The translations under genes and the position numbers were made by a program. 64,000 nt of DNA from Runella sp. CRIBMP (GTDB lineage Bacteria > Bacteroidota > Bacteroidia > Cytophagales > Spirosomataceae), in NCBI RefSeq assembly GCF_009905605.1, contig NZ_JAAAKZ010000002.1, positions 1 through 64,000 on the forward strand. The letters run 5' to 3'. The notes beneath the pieces were generated by a model. It worked only from the letters and a program-made list of their open reading frames with translations. It had not been told where the DNA came from and searched no databases. Positions within the stretch are counted from its first letter, which is position 1; each line of letters starts with the position of its first letter. Shown here in pieces: positions 50,134 through 58,205 of the stretch.

Positions 50134-50325
50134 ATGAACACAGGAACAGTAAAGTTCTTCAATGAAACCAAAGGATTCGGTTTTATCGTAGACAGTAACA
50201 CAGGCGAAGAAATTTTTGTACACGTATCAGGTCTTATCGACAACGTACGTGAAGGTGACGTAGTTACTTTCGAGCCTGCACAAGGCAAGAAAGGCTTGAA
50301 CGCTACGAAAGTGAAACGTGCGTAA
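50134..50325 (+). CDS. Cold-shock domain protein (CspA family)
   Basis: A 63-residue protein, typical in length for this family. RNP1 is KGFGFIV and RNP2 is EIFVHVS, flanked by the GTVKFFNETK start. It is an RNA chaperone that melts secondary structure. The frame is open upstream to 50068, but the ATG at 50134 gives the canonical N-terminus. It lies 44 bp downstream of a candidate -7 element and ends in a strong terminator. It may be cold- or stress-induced, but the leader is too short for a long structured thermosensor. Confidence 0.95.
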   Translation: MNTGTVKFFNETKGFGFIVDSNTGEEIFVHVSGLIDNVREGDVVTFEPAQGKKGLNATKVKRA

Positions 50326-50389
50326 TACTCACGCAAACGAAATACATTTTGTTTAGAGTAACTTAGGGAGCTTAAAACGATGTAAGAAT

Positions 50390-50428
50390 CAAAAGGCAAA
50401 TCGGAAACGGTTTGCCTTTTGTATTTTT
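50390..50428 (+). terminator. Terminator after the cold-shock gene
   Basis: CAAAAGGCAAA (50390-50400) pairs with TTTGCCTTTTG (50411-50421), followed by T residues. It faces the end of the convergent apbE gene. Confidence 0.8.
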
Positions 50429-50440
50429 CGAACCAGCCTG

Positions 50441-51457
50441 CTAGAAATTAGTCGTTTTCCATTCAAGCCCATTTTGCTCCAAGAGCCAGATTCGAGCAAA
50501 TTTTATTTTTTTTGCCACTTTTTTCCCTTCTTTTATTCCCAATACGCTAAACGCCGTGGCTAGGGCGTCGGCCGCGGTTCCATTGGGGGCAATTACCGTG
50601 GTGCGTGTGTGTGTGGTGAGACCAACGCCCGTGCGCGGGTCTACGATGTGAGAATATTTGACTCCCTTATGCTCCATAAAACGGTAGGTATTGCCAGAAG
50701 TAGCCACCCCGCAATTTTTTAGTGTCAATACACGCTTGGCCGTACTGTCTTTTCCTCCCGAACTAACTTCAATCTCCCAACCCTCTTTTTGAGGAGGAGC
50801 CTCGCCAATGGCCAAATCTCCGCCAGCATCTAAAAAAGCAGCAGAAATGCCAAAATAGCGTAATATGCGTAAGGCATCATCGGCGGCGTAGCCTTTTCCG
50901 ATACCGCCAAAATCCAGCCGCATCCCTTTTTGGGTAAGTATCACGGTACTATTTTTAGCATTCAAACGGATTTTTCTGTACCCAACGCTTTGTTTTGCTT
51001 CCAGAATTTGGGCGCTGTCGGGGAAATAATTACGCCGCAAAGCGCGCCGCCAGAGTTGAATAATTGGCCCGACGCTCACATCAAAAGTACCCTTGGTTTG
51101 TTTACTGTAATGAACTGACTGCTGAAGAATATCAAAGAGTATTGGACCCGCTAAAAAGGCTTCACCCGAGCCAGCCGTTGCCGATAAACGATTGGTTTCG
51201 CTACCGTCTAAGTAATCACTCAAGATGGTATTTAGATACTCAATGCGTTTGAAAACACTATCGGAAGCCACTTTTGCGATTGAGTCATGGGGGGCATAAA
51301 AAACAAGATTGAATTCTGACCCCATCGCTTTCCAAGCGTATGAGTACCGACTCTGAGTATGACCCGAGAGGGCGGTACAGCAAGAGATAATACAAAAAAA
51401 GAATACGTATTGAAGCAAAACTAGAGAGGAGTGTACTTTGAACTTAAACATTATCAT
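50441..51457 (-). CDS. apbE: FAD:protein FMN transferase
   Basis: About 338 residues starting at the ATG at 51457 (a frame open to 51634 is not needed and gives a poor N-terminus). An N-terminal membrane segment (LVLLQYVFFFCIISCCTALS) anchors or exports it. The ApbE core includes KAMGSEFNLVFYA, the RLDFGGIGKGYAADDAL motif, AFLDAGGDLAIG and TAADALATAFSVLG. It attaches FMN covalently to Thr residues of flavoproteins such as NqrC and RnfG subunits. No such subunit gene is in the window. It is divergent from the cysE leader. Confidence 0.92.
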   Translation of the reverse strand: MIMFKFKVHSSLVLLQYVFFFCIISCCTALSGHTQSRYSYAWKAMGSEFNLVFYAPHDSIAKVASDSVFKRIEYLNTILSDYLDGSETNRLSATAGSGEAFLAGPILFDILQQSVHYSKQTKGTFDVSVGPIIQLWRRALRRNYFPDSAQILEAKQSVGYRKIRLNAKNSTVILTQKGMRLDFGGIGKGYAADDALRILRYFGISAAFLDAGGDLAIGEAPPQKEGWEIEVSSGGKDSTAKRVLTLKNCGVATSGNTYRFMEHKGVKYSHIVDPRTGVGLTTHTRTTVIAPNGTAADALATAFSVLGIKEGKKVAKKIKFARIWLLEQNGLEWKTTNF

Positions 51458-51466
51458 TCGGTGGAA

Positions 51467-51497
51467 TTGTACAATCTGCAAATAAATGGTAACTTTT
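51467..51497 (+). promoter_or_regulatory. Candidate promoter for the cysE leader
   Basis: TTG (51467-51469), a 20-bp spacer and TAACTTTT (51490-51497) give one mismatch to TTG-N17-23-TAnnTTTG. Transcription from about 51505 would place the leader peptide 50 bases into the RNA. Tentative. Confidence 0.4.
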
Positions 51498-51556
51498 TTA
51501 GGGATAATGAACCTTTTTGCACGGTTTTTGGTATCAAAATTATAAAAATCATTCCT

Positions 51557-51604
51557 GTGAAAACCAAACGTGCCGCTGTGTGTTGTTGCTGTATCCGTGA
51601 CTAA
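51557..51604 (+). CDS. Cysteine-rich attenuator leader peptide
   Basis: A 15-codon open frame GTG ... TAA that encodes MKTKRAAVCCCCIRD. Four consecutive Cys codons (TGT TGT TGC TGT, 51581-51592) precede the serine acetyltransferase gene by 105 bp. A ribosome lacking charged Cys-tRNA would stall on this run. The stop (51602-51604) is 5 bp before the antiterminator segment at 51610. It uses GTG, and no strong Shine-Dalgarno is seen, as is usual in Bacteroidota. The four-Cys run in a 15-residue peptide in front of a cysteine-synthesis gene is very unlikely to be chance. Confidence 0.85.
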   Translation: MKTKRAAVCCCCIRD

Positions 51605-51609
51605 GACAT

Positions 51610-51676
51610 GGAGAGGGAATAATTTACGCTTCAAAACTAAGAAATTGAGCCGCCCTTTCCTGAAGAAAGGGCTTTT
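51610..51676 (+). promoter_or_regulatory. Antiterminator/terminator switch of the cysE leader
   Basis: The terminator stem is GCCCTTTC (51652-51659) with GAAAGGGC (51665-51672), loop CTGAA, followed by T residues. The upstream segment GGAGAGGG (51610-51617) can instead pair with CCCTTTCC (51653-51660) in eight pairs, one of them G-U, and so blocks the terminator. A ribosome stalled at the Cys codons would leave 51610-51617 free and allow read-through; one that reaches the stop at 51602 would cover it and allow termination. This is a predicted cysteine-responsive transcription attenuator. Confidence 0.8.
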
Positions 51677-51697
51677 ATTTTGTAATCAATCAATGCC

Positions 51698-52525
51698 ATG
51701 ACATTAACTGAGCAAGAACTTTCGGTCTCCTTTTTAACGCGTCTTACCGAACAAAATGCCAAGTATCGGCATCGGCTACCTCCTCGCAGCAGTGTAGGGA
51801 AGTTTGTGGAAGAAATGATGTGTTTTCTGTTTCCCGTTACCCAAGACTGCGAACGGACATCGTTAGATTTACCCGAAGCCTATCGCCGTATTCAAAACCG
51901 GTTATCTTGCCTTTTGGACCCGCTTGCCAATCATCTTGACGCTGATAAAGACGTCATTATGGAACGATTCCTGGCTAAGCTCCCCGAGATTTATGAAAAT
52001 CTTTTGTTGGATGCGCAGGCAATTGCAGACAACGACCCCGCTTCGGTGGGCATTGAGGAGGTGATTTCTGTCTACCCAGGTTTTTATGCCATTGCGGTTT
52101 ACAGGGTGGCGCATTTATTGGTGGATTTGAACGTGCCTTTGCTGCCAAGAATGCTTACCGAACACGCTCATGGCCTGACTGGGATAGATATCCACCCCAA
52201 AGCTAATATTGGACAATCGTTTTTTATTGACCACGGAACTGGCGTCGTGATTGGTGAAACGACCGATATTGGTAATAACGTGAAAGTATACCAAGGCGTG
52301 ACGTTGGGGGCATTGAGTGTTTCTAAGTCGATGGCCGAAACCAAACGTCATCCTACCATTGAAGACAACGTAGTTATATACGCTAACGCTACCATTTTGG
52401 GAGGCAAAACGGTCATTGGCAGTGATTCTATCATCGGTGGCAATGCGTGGCTGACGACAAGCGTACCCGCGTTTTCGCAGGTGTATCATCAAAGCGAATT
52501 GAAAATTAGACAGAGTATCCTTTAA
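51698..52525 (+). CDS. cysE: Serine O-acetyltransferase
   Basis: A 275-residue enzyme that acetylates serine with acetyl-CoA, the committing step of cysteine synthesis. It has the N-terminal helical domain ([18 protein letters not shown]) and a left-handed beta-helix with the hexapeptide repeats ([40 protein letters not shown]). The catalytic DHGTG and downstream HPTIEDNV motifs are present. It resembles the EpsC/plastid-type CysE branch. No cysK follows; a terminator does. Its 5' leader carries a four-Cys-codon peptide and a terminator/antiterminator pair, indicating control by charged Cys-tRNA. Confidence 0.95.
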   Translation: MTLTEQELSVSFLTRLTEQNAKYRHRLPPRSSVGKFVEEMMCFLFPVTQDCERTSLDLPEAYRRIQNRLSCLLDPLANHLDADKDVIMERFLAKLPEIYENLLLDAQAIADNDPASVGIEEVISVYPGFYAIAVYRVAHLLVDLNVPLLPRMLTEHAHGLTGIDIHPKANIGQSFFIDHGTGVVIGETTDIGNNVKVYQGVTLGALSVSKSMAETKRHPTIEDNVVIYANATILGGKTVIGSDSIIGGNAWLTTSVPAFSQVYHQSELKIRQSIL

Positions 52526-52533
52526 GATTTTGG

Positions 52534-52578
52534 CTAAGAACTGGCTTGGTATTCTGAACCAGTTCTTAGTTGCTTCTT
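52534..52578 (+). terminator. Terminator after cysE
   Basis: CTAAGAACTGG (52534-52544) pairs perfectly with CCAGTTCTTAG (52559-52569), followed by a T-containing tract. Confidence 0.75.
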
Positions 52579-52589
52579 AATGGTGAATA

Positions 52590-53186
52590 TCAAGCTAATC
52601 CCCGCACAAACCTTCGTACGGTTTCCATAAAAATAGCTTCGAAATTCGATAATGTTTGGCGAGGTTGGGTAACGGAGGTGACCACCAAAAAACCGTACGT
52701 AAGGCACCACCATTCATAAAAGGTTTTGGAAACGGCATCGGCGGAGCGCGGGCGTATCAAGGCCATAGCTTCCCAGACAGGATGATTGTTGAGCATGGCA
52801 AACTCAATTTGATACGCCTGTTTTGACTGACAAATCCCGCCTTCCATGTTAAACATCACCTGAAAAACTTCGGTTTGGGTATGCATGAATTTCCACTGAA
52901 TCTGGGCAAATTCAGTAATTAATTTCTCAGGGTTACGGTACAAAGTCCGCAGTTTCAGTAGTTCTTCGTGCAGAAAAGCAAAGCCATCGTTGCGGATGGT
53001 TTCCAAGAGTTTGTCTTTACTGTCAAAATATTCGTATAAAATAGGAGGGCTATATTCAATAACATCGGCAATTTTTCGAATGGAGACGGCCTGCCAGCCT
53101 TCCTCACGAGCAATGTCGCGGGCAGTTTTGAGGATGTCGTGACGGACTTGTTTCCGTAAACGCTCCCGACGTTCAACGATTCCCAT
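52590..53186 (-). CDS. TetR/AcrR-family transcriptional regulator
   Basis: A 198-residue regulator with an N-terminal TetR helix-turn-helix: ILKTARDIAREEGWQAVSIR followed by KIADVIEYSPPILYEYFDSK. The C-terminal ligand-binding domain (about 75-195) is all-helical. The ligand is unknown. It is convergent with the cysE gene, with the terminator between them. It may regulate neighbouring genes, but no palindromic operator was confidently seen upstream. Confidence 0.92.
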   Translation of the reverse strand: MGIVERRERLRKQVRHDILKTARDIAREEGWQAVSIRKIADVIEYSPPILYEYFDSKDKLLETIRNDGFAFLHEELLKLRTLYRNPEKLITEFAQIQWKFMHTQTEVFQVMFNMEGGICQSKQAYQIEFAMLNNHPVWEAMALIRPRSADAVSKTFYEWWCLTYGFLVVTSVTQPRQTLSNFEAIFMETVRRFVRGLA

Positions 53187-53276
53187 AAGATTAACGATGG
53201 ATTAGAGTAGACTTTACACTGTTAAATTATTTACAAGTAAAAAATAAATGGTGAAAGAACCAAAAAAAAAGACAAT

Positions 53277-53312
53277 AAAAAAGCCCAGTCAAACGTTTGA
53301 CTGGGCTTTTTT
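53277..53312 (-). terminator. Terminator after the peroxiredoxin gene
   Basis: AAAAAAGCCCAGTCAAA and its perfect complement TTTGACTGGGCTTTTTT enclose a CG loop. On the minus strand it ends the peroxiredoxin transcript. Confidence 0.85.
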
Positions 53313-53364
53313 ATGCTTGATAATAAATGCAATTTTCAGGCAAATACCTACGTGAATTTAAATG

Positions 53365-53832
53365 CTAAATCTGCTCAAGCGTTGATTTAATCGCCGCAAA
53401 ATTAGGTAGGTCGCCCGCACTTTCAAGTACTTCTGCATATTGGATAACTCCTTCTTTATCAATTACAAAAGCGGCACGTTTGGCTACGCCTTTCATGTCG
53501 AACGCAAATGTATCGTAGTAGGATTTAAAAGCCTGTGAAGTCTCCTTGTTGAAATCGGACAGTAAATCGAAATTGTATTTTTGTTCCTCCTTATATTTGT
53601 TTAGGGTAAAAAGTGAATCTACCGAAATACCCACTACTTCGGCACCGAGTTTGGTATAATAGCCTAAGTCATCGCGCATGGTGCAGAGCTGTGCGGTACA
53701 CACACCCGTAAAAGCCGCTGGAAAGAAATGAATGATGAGATTTTTTCCTTTAAAATCTTCGAGTGAAACCTTTTTTTTCTCGGTATTAAACAGGGTGAAT
53801 GAAGGGGCCTTATCGCCTTTTTTTAATGACAT
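53365..53832 (-). CDS. Thiol peroxidase / peroxiredoxin (BCP/AhpE-like)
   Basis: A 155-residue peroxiredoxin of the thioredoxin fold. The peroxidatic Cys is C45 in PAAFTGVCT and a likely resolving Cys is C50, five residues later, as in atypical two-Cys BCP-type enzymes. It reduces peroxides and alkyl hydroperoxides using a thiol partner. It starts MSLKKGDKAPSFTLFNTEKK. It is plausibly among the targets of the OxyR-type regulator in the window, but no operator was seen upstream. Confidence 0.92.
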   Translation of the reverse strand: MSLKKGDKAPSFTLFNTEKKKVSLEDFKGKNLIIHFFPAAFTGVCTAQLCTMRDDLGYYTKLGAEVVGISVDSLFTLNKYKEEQKYNFDLLSDFNKETSQAFKSYYDTFAFDMKGVAKRAAFVIDKEGVIQYAEVLESAGDLPNFAAIKSTLEQI

Positions 53833-54027
53833 GGTTGTTGAAGTTAATTTTGTTTTTGCAAAAATATAAATACAACTCGAAAACTTGCTAAATCATTAAA
53901 TGTTCGTAATTATGCCAAAAAAACTATCGTTGGCAGTAGTAGGATACTCAATAAGTAATCTATTACATCAATACCTAAACCCCGCAGCGGCGGTTTTTAC
54001 TTTTCACTAACACACATCATAATACCT

Positions 54028-54954
54028 ATGCAAACCATTTGGGGAATTGACCTCGGCGGAACAAAAATTGAAGGCGTTGTATTGTCGTCACCCTCGCCTG
54101 ATGCGGTGATTATCCGTAAAAGAATTGATACAGATGCTCATAAGGGATATGAGCACATTGCTGGCCGTATTGTTGAGCTGGTACGTGCACTGGAAGCAGA
54201 AACGGGCTTCAAAGCCCCAAGTATTGGGATTGGCACGCCCGGTACGGTCGAGCCGTCCAATGGTTTGATGAAAAACTGTAATACTACCTGCCTCAATGAT
54301 ATGCCTTTGCAGAGTGATTTAGCAAAAACCTTGGGGATTCCGGTCTTTATAGCCAACGATGCCAATTGCTTTGCGTTGGCCGAAGCAACAATGGGAATCG
54401 TTCCTGATGTTGTGCCAGATTATCAGTGTGTATTTGGCGTTATCATGGGTACTGGTGTTGGTGGCGGTGTTGTTATTAAAGGAAAAGACGGACAGTCATT
54501 TGTGTTGAATGGAACCCAGGGAATTGGTGGCGAATGGGGTCATAATGAACTGGAAACCAACGGATATGACTGCTATTGCGGTAAAAAAGGTTGTGTAGAG
54601 CAGGTACTTTCTGGCCCCGCATTGCAACGCTACTACGCTCAGATTAGTGGTCAAGAGTTAAAGATGAAAGACATTGTGGCGCGGCATTATGCCGGTACTG
54701 ATCCGTTTGCTACCCAAACCATCGACCGTATGTTAGAACATTTTGGGAAAGCCGTTTCTGTACTGATGAATATTCTTGACCCCGATGCAATTGTTTTGGG
54801 GGGTGGTGTTGGAAATATTGACTTACTTTACACTGAAGGTTTGGAACGGGCCAAAAAATACATTTTTAATAGCGGCCGGGTGGAAACAAAAATTCTTCGT
54901 CCAAAGTTAGGAGATAGTGCAGGAGTGTTTGGGGCGGCGATGTTGTCCATATAA
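54028..54954 (+). CDS. ROK-family sugar kinase
   Basis: A 308-residue ROK kinase. The N-terminal ATP-binding motif WGIDLGGTKIEGV is at residues 4-16. A zinc-binding motif CYCGKKGCVE and the G-H-x9-11-C pattern (GHNELETNGYDCYCGKKGC) are present, as is the catalytic DANCFALAEA Asp. The family phosphorylates glucose, fructose, N-acetylglucosamine or N-acetylmannosamine; which sugar cannot be told from sequence. It lacks a DNA-binding domain, so it is an enzyme and not a repressor. It is preceded by a 195-bp non-coding gap. Confidence 0.9.
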   Translation: MQTIWGIDLGGTKIEGVVLSSPSPDAVIIRKRIDTDAHKGYEHIAGRIVELVRALEAETGFKAPSIGIGTPGTVEPSNGLMKNCNTTCLNDMPLQSDLAKTLGIPVFIANDANCFALAEATMGIVPDVVPDYQCVFGVIMGTGVGGGVVIKGKDGQSFVLNGTQGIGGEWGHNELETNGYDCYCGKKGCVEQVLSGPALQRYYAQISGQELKMKDIVARHYAGTDPFATQTIDRMLEHFGKAVSVLMNILDPDAIVLGGGVGNIDLLYTEGLERAKKYIFNSGRVETKILRPKLGDSAGVFGAAMLSI

Positions 54955-55032
54955 TAAAAATATTAAGTTGAAAGGCTGCCAAAGATTGCGTCATTTTGAT
55001 GCGGTCTCAGCCTGAGAAATGAAAAATTAAGA

Positions 55033-55449
55033 ATGAATCATTGGTTAGTAAAGTCGGAACCGTTTGTTTATAGTTGGGATGATTTTGAGAAAGCGGGTAG
55101 GAGTGTATGGGATGGAGTTCGTAATTATCAGGCACGTAACAACCTCAGAGCCATGCAAAAAGGCGATTGGGTCTTCTTTTATCACAGCAATGAGGGGCTG
55201 TCCGTGGTGGGTATTGCACAGGTAGACCGCGAAGCGTATCCTGACCCAACCACCGACGACCCCCGCTGGGTAGTGGTTGAATTGGTGCCTGTTCAGAAGT
55301 TAAAACGACCGGTTTCATTGCAGGAAATTAAGTCAGATAATAGATTGCAGGAAATAGCGTTAATTAGGCAATCTCGTTTGTCGGTCATGCCGATTAAACG
55401 GGAGGAATTCGACCTAATCTTAAGTTTTAGCAACGATGAAAACACCTAA
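55033..55449 (+). CDS. EVE-domain protein
   Basis: A 138-residue protein of the EVE family, whose fold (PUA-like) binds modified bases in RNA or DNA. It starts MNHWLVKSEPFVYSWDDFEK and has VWDGVRNYQARNNLRAMQKG and GDWVFFYHSNEG, all landmarks of EVE proteins. Bacterial EVE proteins include ones in restriction systems, but this one stands alone, so a housekeeping role in nucleic acid handling is more likely. Its end overlaps the next gene by 14 bp. Confidence 0.93.
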   Translation: MNHWLVKSEPFVYSWDDFEKAGRSVWDGVRNYQARNNLRAMQKGDWVFFYHSNEGLSVVGIAQVDREAYPDPTTDDPRWVVVELVPVQKLKRPVSLQEIKSDNRLQEIALIRQSRLSVMPIKREEFDLILSFSNDENT

Positions 55450-57103
55450 TGAATTTATTGTCAATAGCCCACGGGCGCATTACCAATCTTTTGTAGTGCG
55501 CAGGGCTGGTGCGGCGCTTAGTGCCGTTTTGGTTTCTTTTTGTTACGTTTTGTTTTTGGTTATTGGTTTAGTAACCCCTGAGATAAAGGCACAGACTGTC
55601 AAGCGGATAGAGCTCCCTGTTCCAGGTGCCAATGAGTCGTATCACACGATTTCGTTGGGCGCAAAAGGCGTGGTGCTGGTTTCGCAGCTTTCAAAAAATG
55701 CGTTTAATATTCAGAAGTTTAACGTTGATTTGGACCGCGATTGGTCAATCAACGGCACGATTGAAGATAACCTTGATTTTGTAAAGTCTTCGTACGACGG
55801 CCAGTCCATTTATCTGTTATTTACGCGTAGCCGAACTGATTTTTATCAGGTCGTTAAGGTGGGGGTCGCGGGTTTTATGGAGACATTTTACCTTAGCTCC
55901 GTGGACCGTTTTCAAATTACCGATTTCCAGACAATTGGTTATTCGGTTTTTATGGCGGGGACAGTACGAGACGAGCCAATGCTGCTTTACACCAATTTGG
56001 CTTCCAAACAAAGTAAAATTCTGCCCGGAGTTACGCAACCCAACACCGTGATTCAATCCGTAGATATTGATACCACGCACCATTTGATAAATGTCTGTTA
56101 TGCCGCTCGCAAGGGGCGAGAAATCAAGCTTATTTCACGGACGTTTGATGAATATGGACAATCGGTGGGGCAGGTGATGGTAGAGCCAGAGCCTGATTAT
56201 TCATTGCTTAACGGACGCCTGTTTACGCTGAACGATTCCACCAAACTGATGATTGGAACCTACGGTTTTCGAAACATGCAGGGGAACAACAACAGCGCTT
56301 CGCAAGGGCTTTTTCTGAGTAAAATCGTTTACGACGAGGTTGAGTTTACGCAATATCACAGTTTTACCGATTTTAAGAATTTCTTCAACTTCATGAGCGA
56401 GCGCGAGCAAGAACGAATGCTGCGTAAGATAGAGCGAAAAAAAGAAAACGGAGACGAAGTAAAGCTTAATTATCGACTTTTGGTTCATGATATCATTGAA
56501 CAAAACGGCAACTACCTGATTTCGGGAGAGGTCTTTTATCCCGAATACCGTAACAACAACAACGGGATGTATGGTATGAGCTCGTGGTGGGGCTCGCCTA
56601 TCATGTCTCCTTGGGGAATTGGTGGCATGGGAATGTTTCCATCGTATGGACTTTACAATCCATACTATTGGGACCCATGGTTTGGCTCACGTAGGATGAA
56701 CAACGGGCAGATATTTAATGGTTTTGTGTATACCCACGCGATTGTGGCGGGCTTTAACCCCAAAGGTGATTTATTATGGGATAATTCGCTGCCTTTTGAA
56801 GGGCTGAAAAGCATGGAGCTCAAAGAAAAAGTAAGGGTAAAACCCAATGAGGACCAAACGGTTTCTATGTTTTACAGTAATAAAGGGGCTATCAAAGCCA
56901 AGGTTTTTGACAAAGACCGCGTATTGAATGACCGACAGCCGATTCCGATTATGACCGTTGATGCCAGTGATAAGGTGCGTCAAACCAACACCGACGAAGT
57001 GCTGTACTGGTTTGATAATTATTACTTGGCGTTTGGCTATCAGCGGATTACGGGTGATGATGGTCGCCGAAATGTTTTTTATCTGAATAAAATATCTTTT
57101 TAA
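55436..57103 (+). CDS. Secreted hypothetical protein
   Basis: A 555-residue protein with a long N-terminal segment and a hydrophobic helix (LSAVLVSFCYVLFLVIGLV, about residues 24-46) that fits a signal peptide ending at EIKA. The rest shows repeated strand-rich units and a region rich in Asn, Gly, Met, Trp and Tyr (NNNGMYGMSSWWG, NPYYWDPWF), which looks like a disordered or adhesive loop. I recognise no family; a beta-propeller is possible. It overlaps the EVE gene by 14 bp, so both are likely on one transcript. Confidence 0.6.
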   Translation: MKTPNEFIVNSPRAHYQSFVVRRAGAALSAVLVSFCYVLFLVIGLVTPEIKAQTVKRIELPVPGANESYHTISLGAKGVVLVSQLSKNAFNIQKFNVDLDRDWSINGTIEDNLDFVKSSYDGQSIYLLFTRSRTDFYQVVKVGVAGFMETFYLSSVDRFQITDFQTIGYSVFMAGTVRDEPMLLYTNLASKQSKILPGVTQPNTVIQSVDIDTTHHLINVCYAARKGREIKLISRTFDEYGQSVGQVMVEPEPDYSLLNGRLFTLNDSTKLMIGTYGFRNMQGNNNSASQGLFLSKIVYDEVEFTQYHSFTDFKNFFNFMSEREQERMLRKIERKKENGDEVKLNYRLLVHDIIEQNGNYLISGEVFYPEYRNNNNGMYGMSSWWGSPIMSPWGIGGMGMFPSYGLYNPYYWDPWFGSRRMNNGQIFNGFVYTHAIVAGFNPKGDLLWDNSLPFEGLKSMELKEKVRVKPNEDQTVSMFYSNKGAIKAKVFDKDRVLNDRQPIPIMTVDASDKVRQTNTDEVLYWFDNYYLAFGYQRITGDDGRRNVFYLNKISF

Positions 57104-57185
57104 TAACATAGGATAGAGGGTCAATCGCTGGTCAATTAGGTTTTTCCTGAATGTACCAGCGGTTGACTTTCGCCTTAACGTACAA

Positions 57186-58067
57186 ATGCAACTTCTCACT
57201 CCTCTCCACTGGCAAGATTACGAACTGATTGATAGCGGTAATTTCGAAAAATTAGAACGATTTGGTGACTATATACTTGCGCGTCCTGAGCCTCAGGCTA
57301 TTTGGGATAAATCTCTTTCCGACGCTGATTGGAAAAAAAAGGCCCATGCTACTTTTGTGCGTGATAAGCAGGCTACCGAACGCGGCGAGTGGCAATTGAC
57401 GAAAGGGATGGCCGAAAAATGGTGGATAAACTACCGACATGCGGGGCTGTCGTTGCGCCTAAAATGCTCGCTTACTTCCTTCAAGCACGTGGGGATTTTC
57501 CCTGAGCAGGCCGTTAACTGGGATTATTTAGACCAAAAACTCCGCGCGCTGCCCATTGAGAAACCCTCCGTTTTAAATCTTTTTGCGTACACAGGGGCAG
57601 CGTCGGTGGCAGCCCGACAAGCAGGGGCCGATGTAACACACGTGGATTCAATTAAACCAGTTGTCACGTGGGCGCGGGAGAATATGGAAGCAAGCGAAGC
57701 CGACAATATCCGATGGATGGTGGAAGATGCTTTCAAATTTGTTCAGCGTGAAGTGCGTCGTGGGAAAAAATACAATTGCATCATTCTCGACCCACCTGCT
57801 TATGGCCGTGGGCCTGCGGGTGAAAAGTGGATTCTTGAAGAACAGTTGAATGAGCTACTCAAATCCTGTGCTGAGTTGTTGGACCCTGTTCACCATGTAT
57901 TCATTTTGAATTTGTACTCGTTGGGTTTTTCGGCTTTGATGGCCGAAAATTTGGTACTGGACCGATTTGGTAAAATGACGAATGCCCAATGCGGTGAACT
58001 CTACCTTGCCGACCATAAACAACGCAAACTTCCCTTGGGTATATTTTATCGTTTCGCTTCCGTTTAA
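57186..58067 (+). CDS. Class I SAM-dependent RNA methyltransferase (RlmI/RlmK-like)
   Basis: A 293-residue methyltransferase. The N-terminal part (1-110) precedes a Rossmann-like catalytic core with SAM-binding VLNLFAYTGAASVAA and the motif CIILDPPAYGRGP, which corresponds to the NPP/DPP catalytic-loop motif of rRNA methyltransferases. It resembles the RlmI/RlmK type that modifies 23S rRNA. The PUA domain found in larger members is absent or reduced. The target base is unknown. Confidence 0.85.
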   Translation: MQLLTPLHWQDYELIDSGNFEKLERFGDYILARPEPQAIWDKSLSDADWKKKAHATFVRDKQATERGEWQLTKGMAEKWWINYRHAGLSLRLKCSLTSFKHVGIFPEQAVNWDYLDQKLRALPIEKPSVLNLFAYTGAASVAARQAGADVTHVDSIKPVVTWARENMEASEADNIRWMVEDAFKFVQREVRRGKKYNCIILDPPAYGRGPAGEKWILEEQLNELLKSCAELLDPVHHVFILNLYSLGFSALMAENLVLDRFGKMTNAQCGELYLADHKQRKLPLGIFYRFASV

Positions 58068-58205
58068 GCGGTGGTTAATCGTGCATTTCCCCAAAACTTT
58101 CCCGTACTTTGCATCAATGAGTGAGTCAACGGTCAGGATGATGTGCCGTTGTAACTTGCTGATTTTAATAATGCATTCATTGTCAGGTGTTTTTGAAGCA
58201 ATAAA

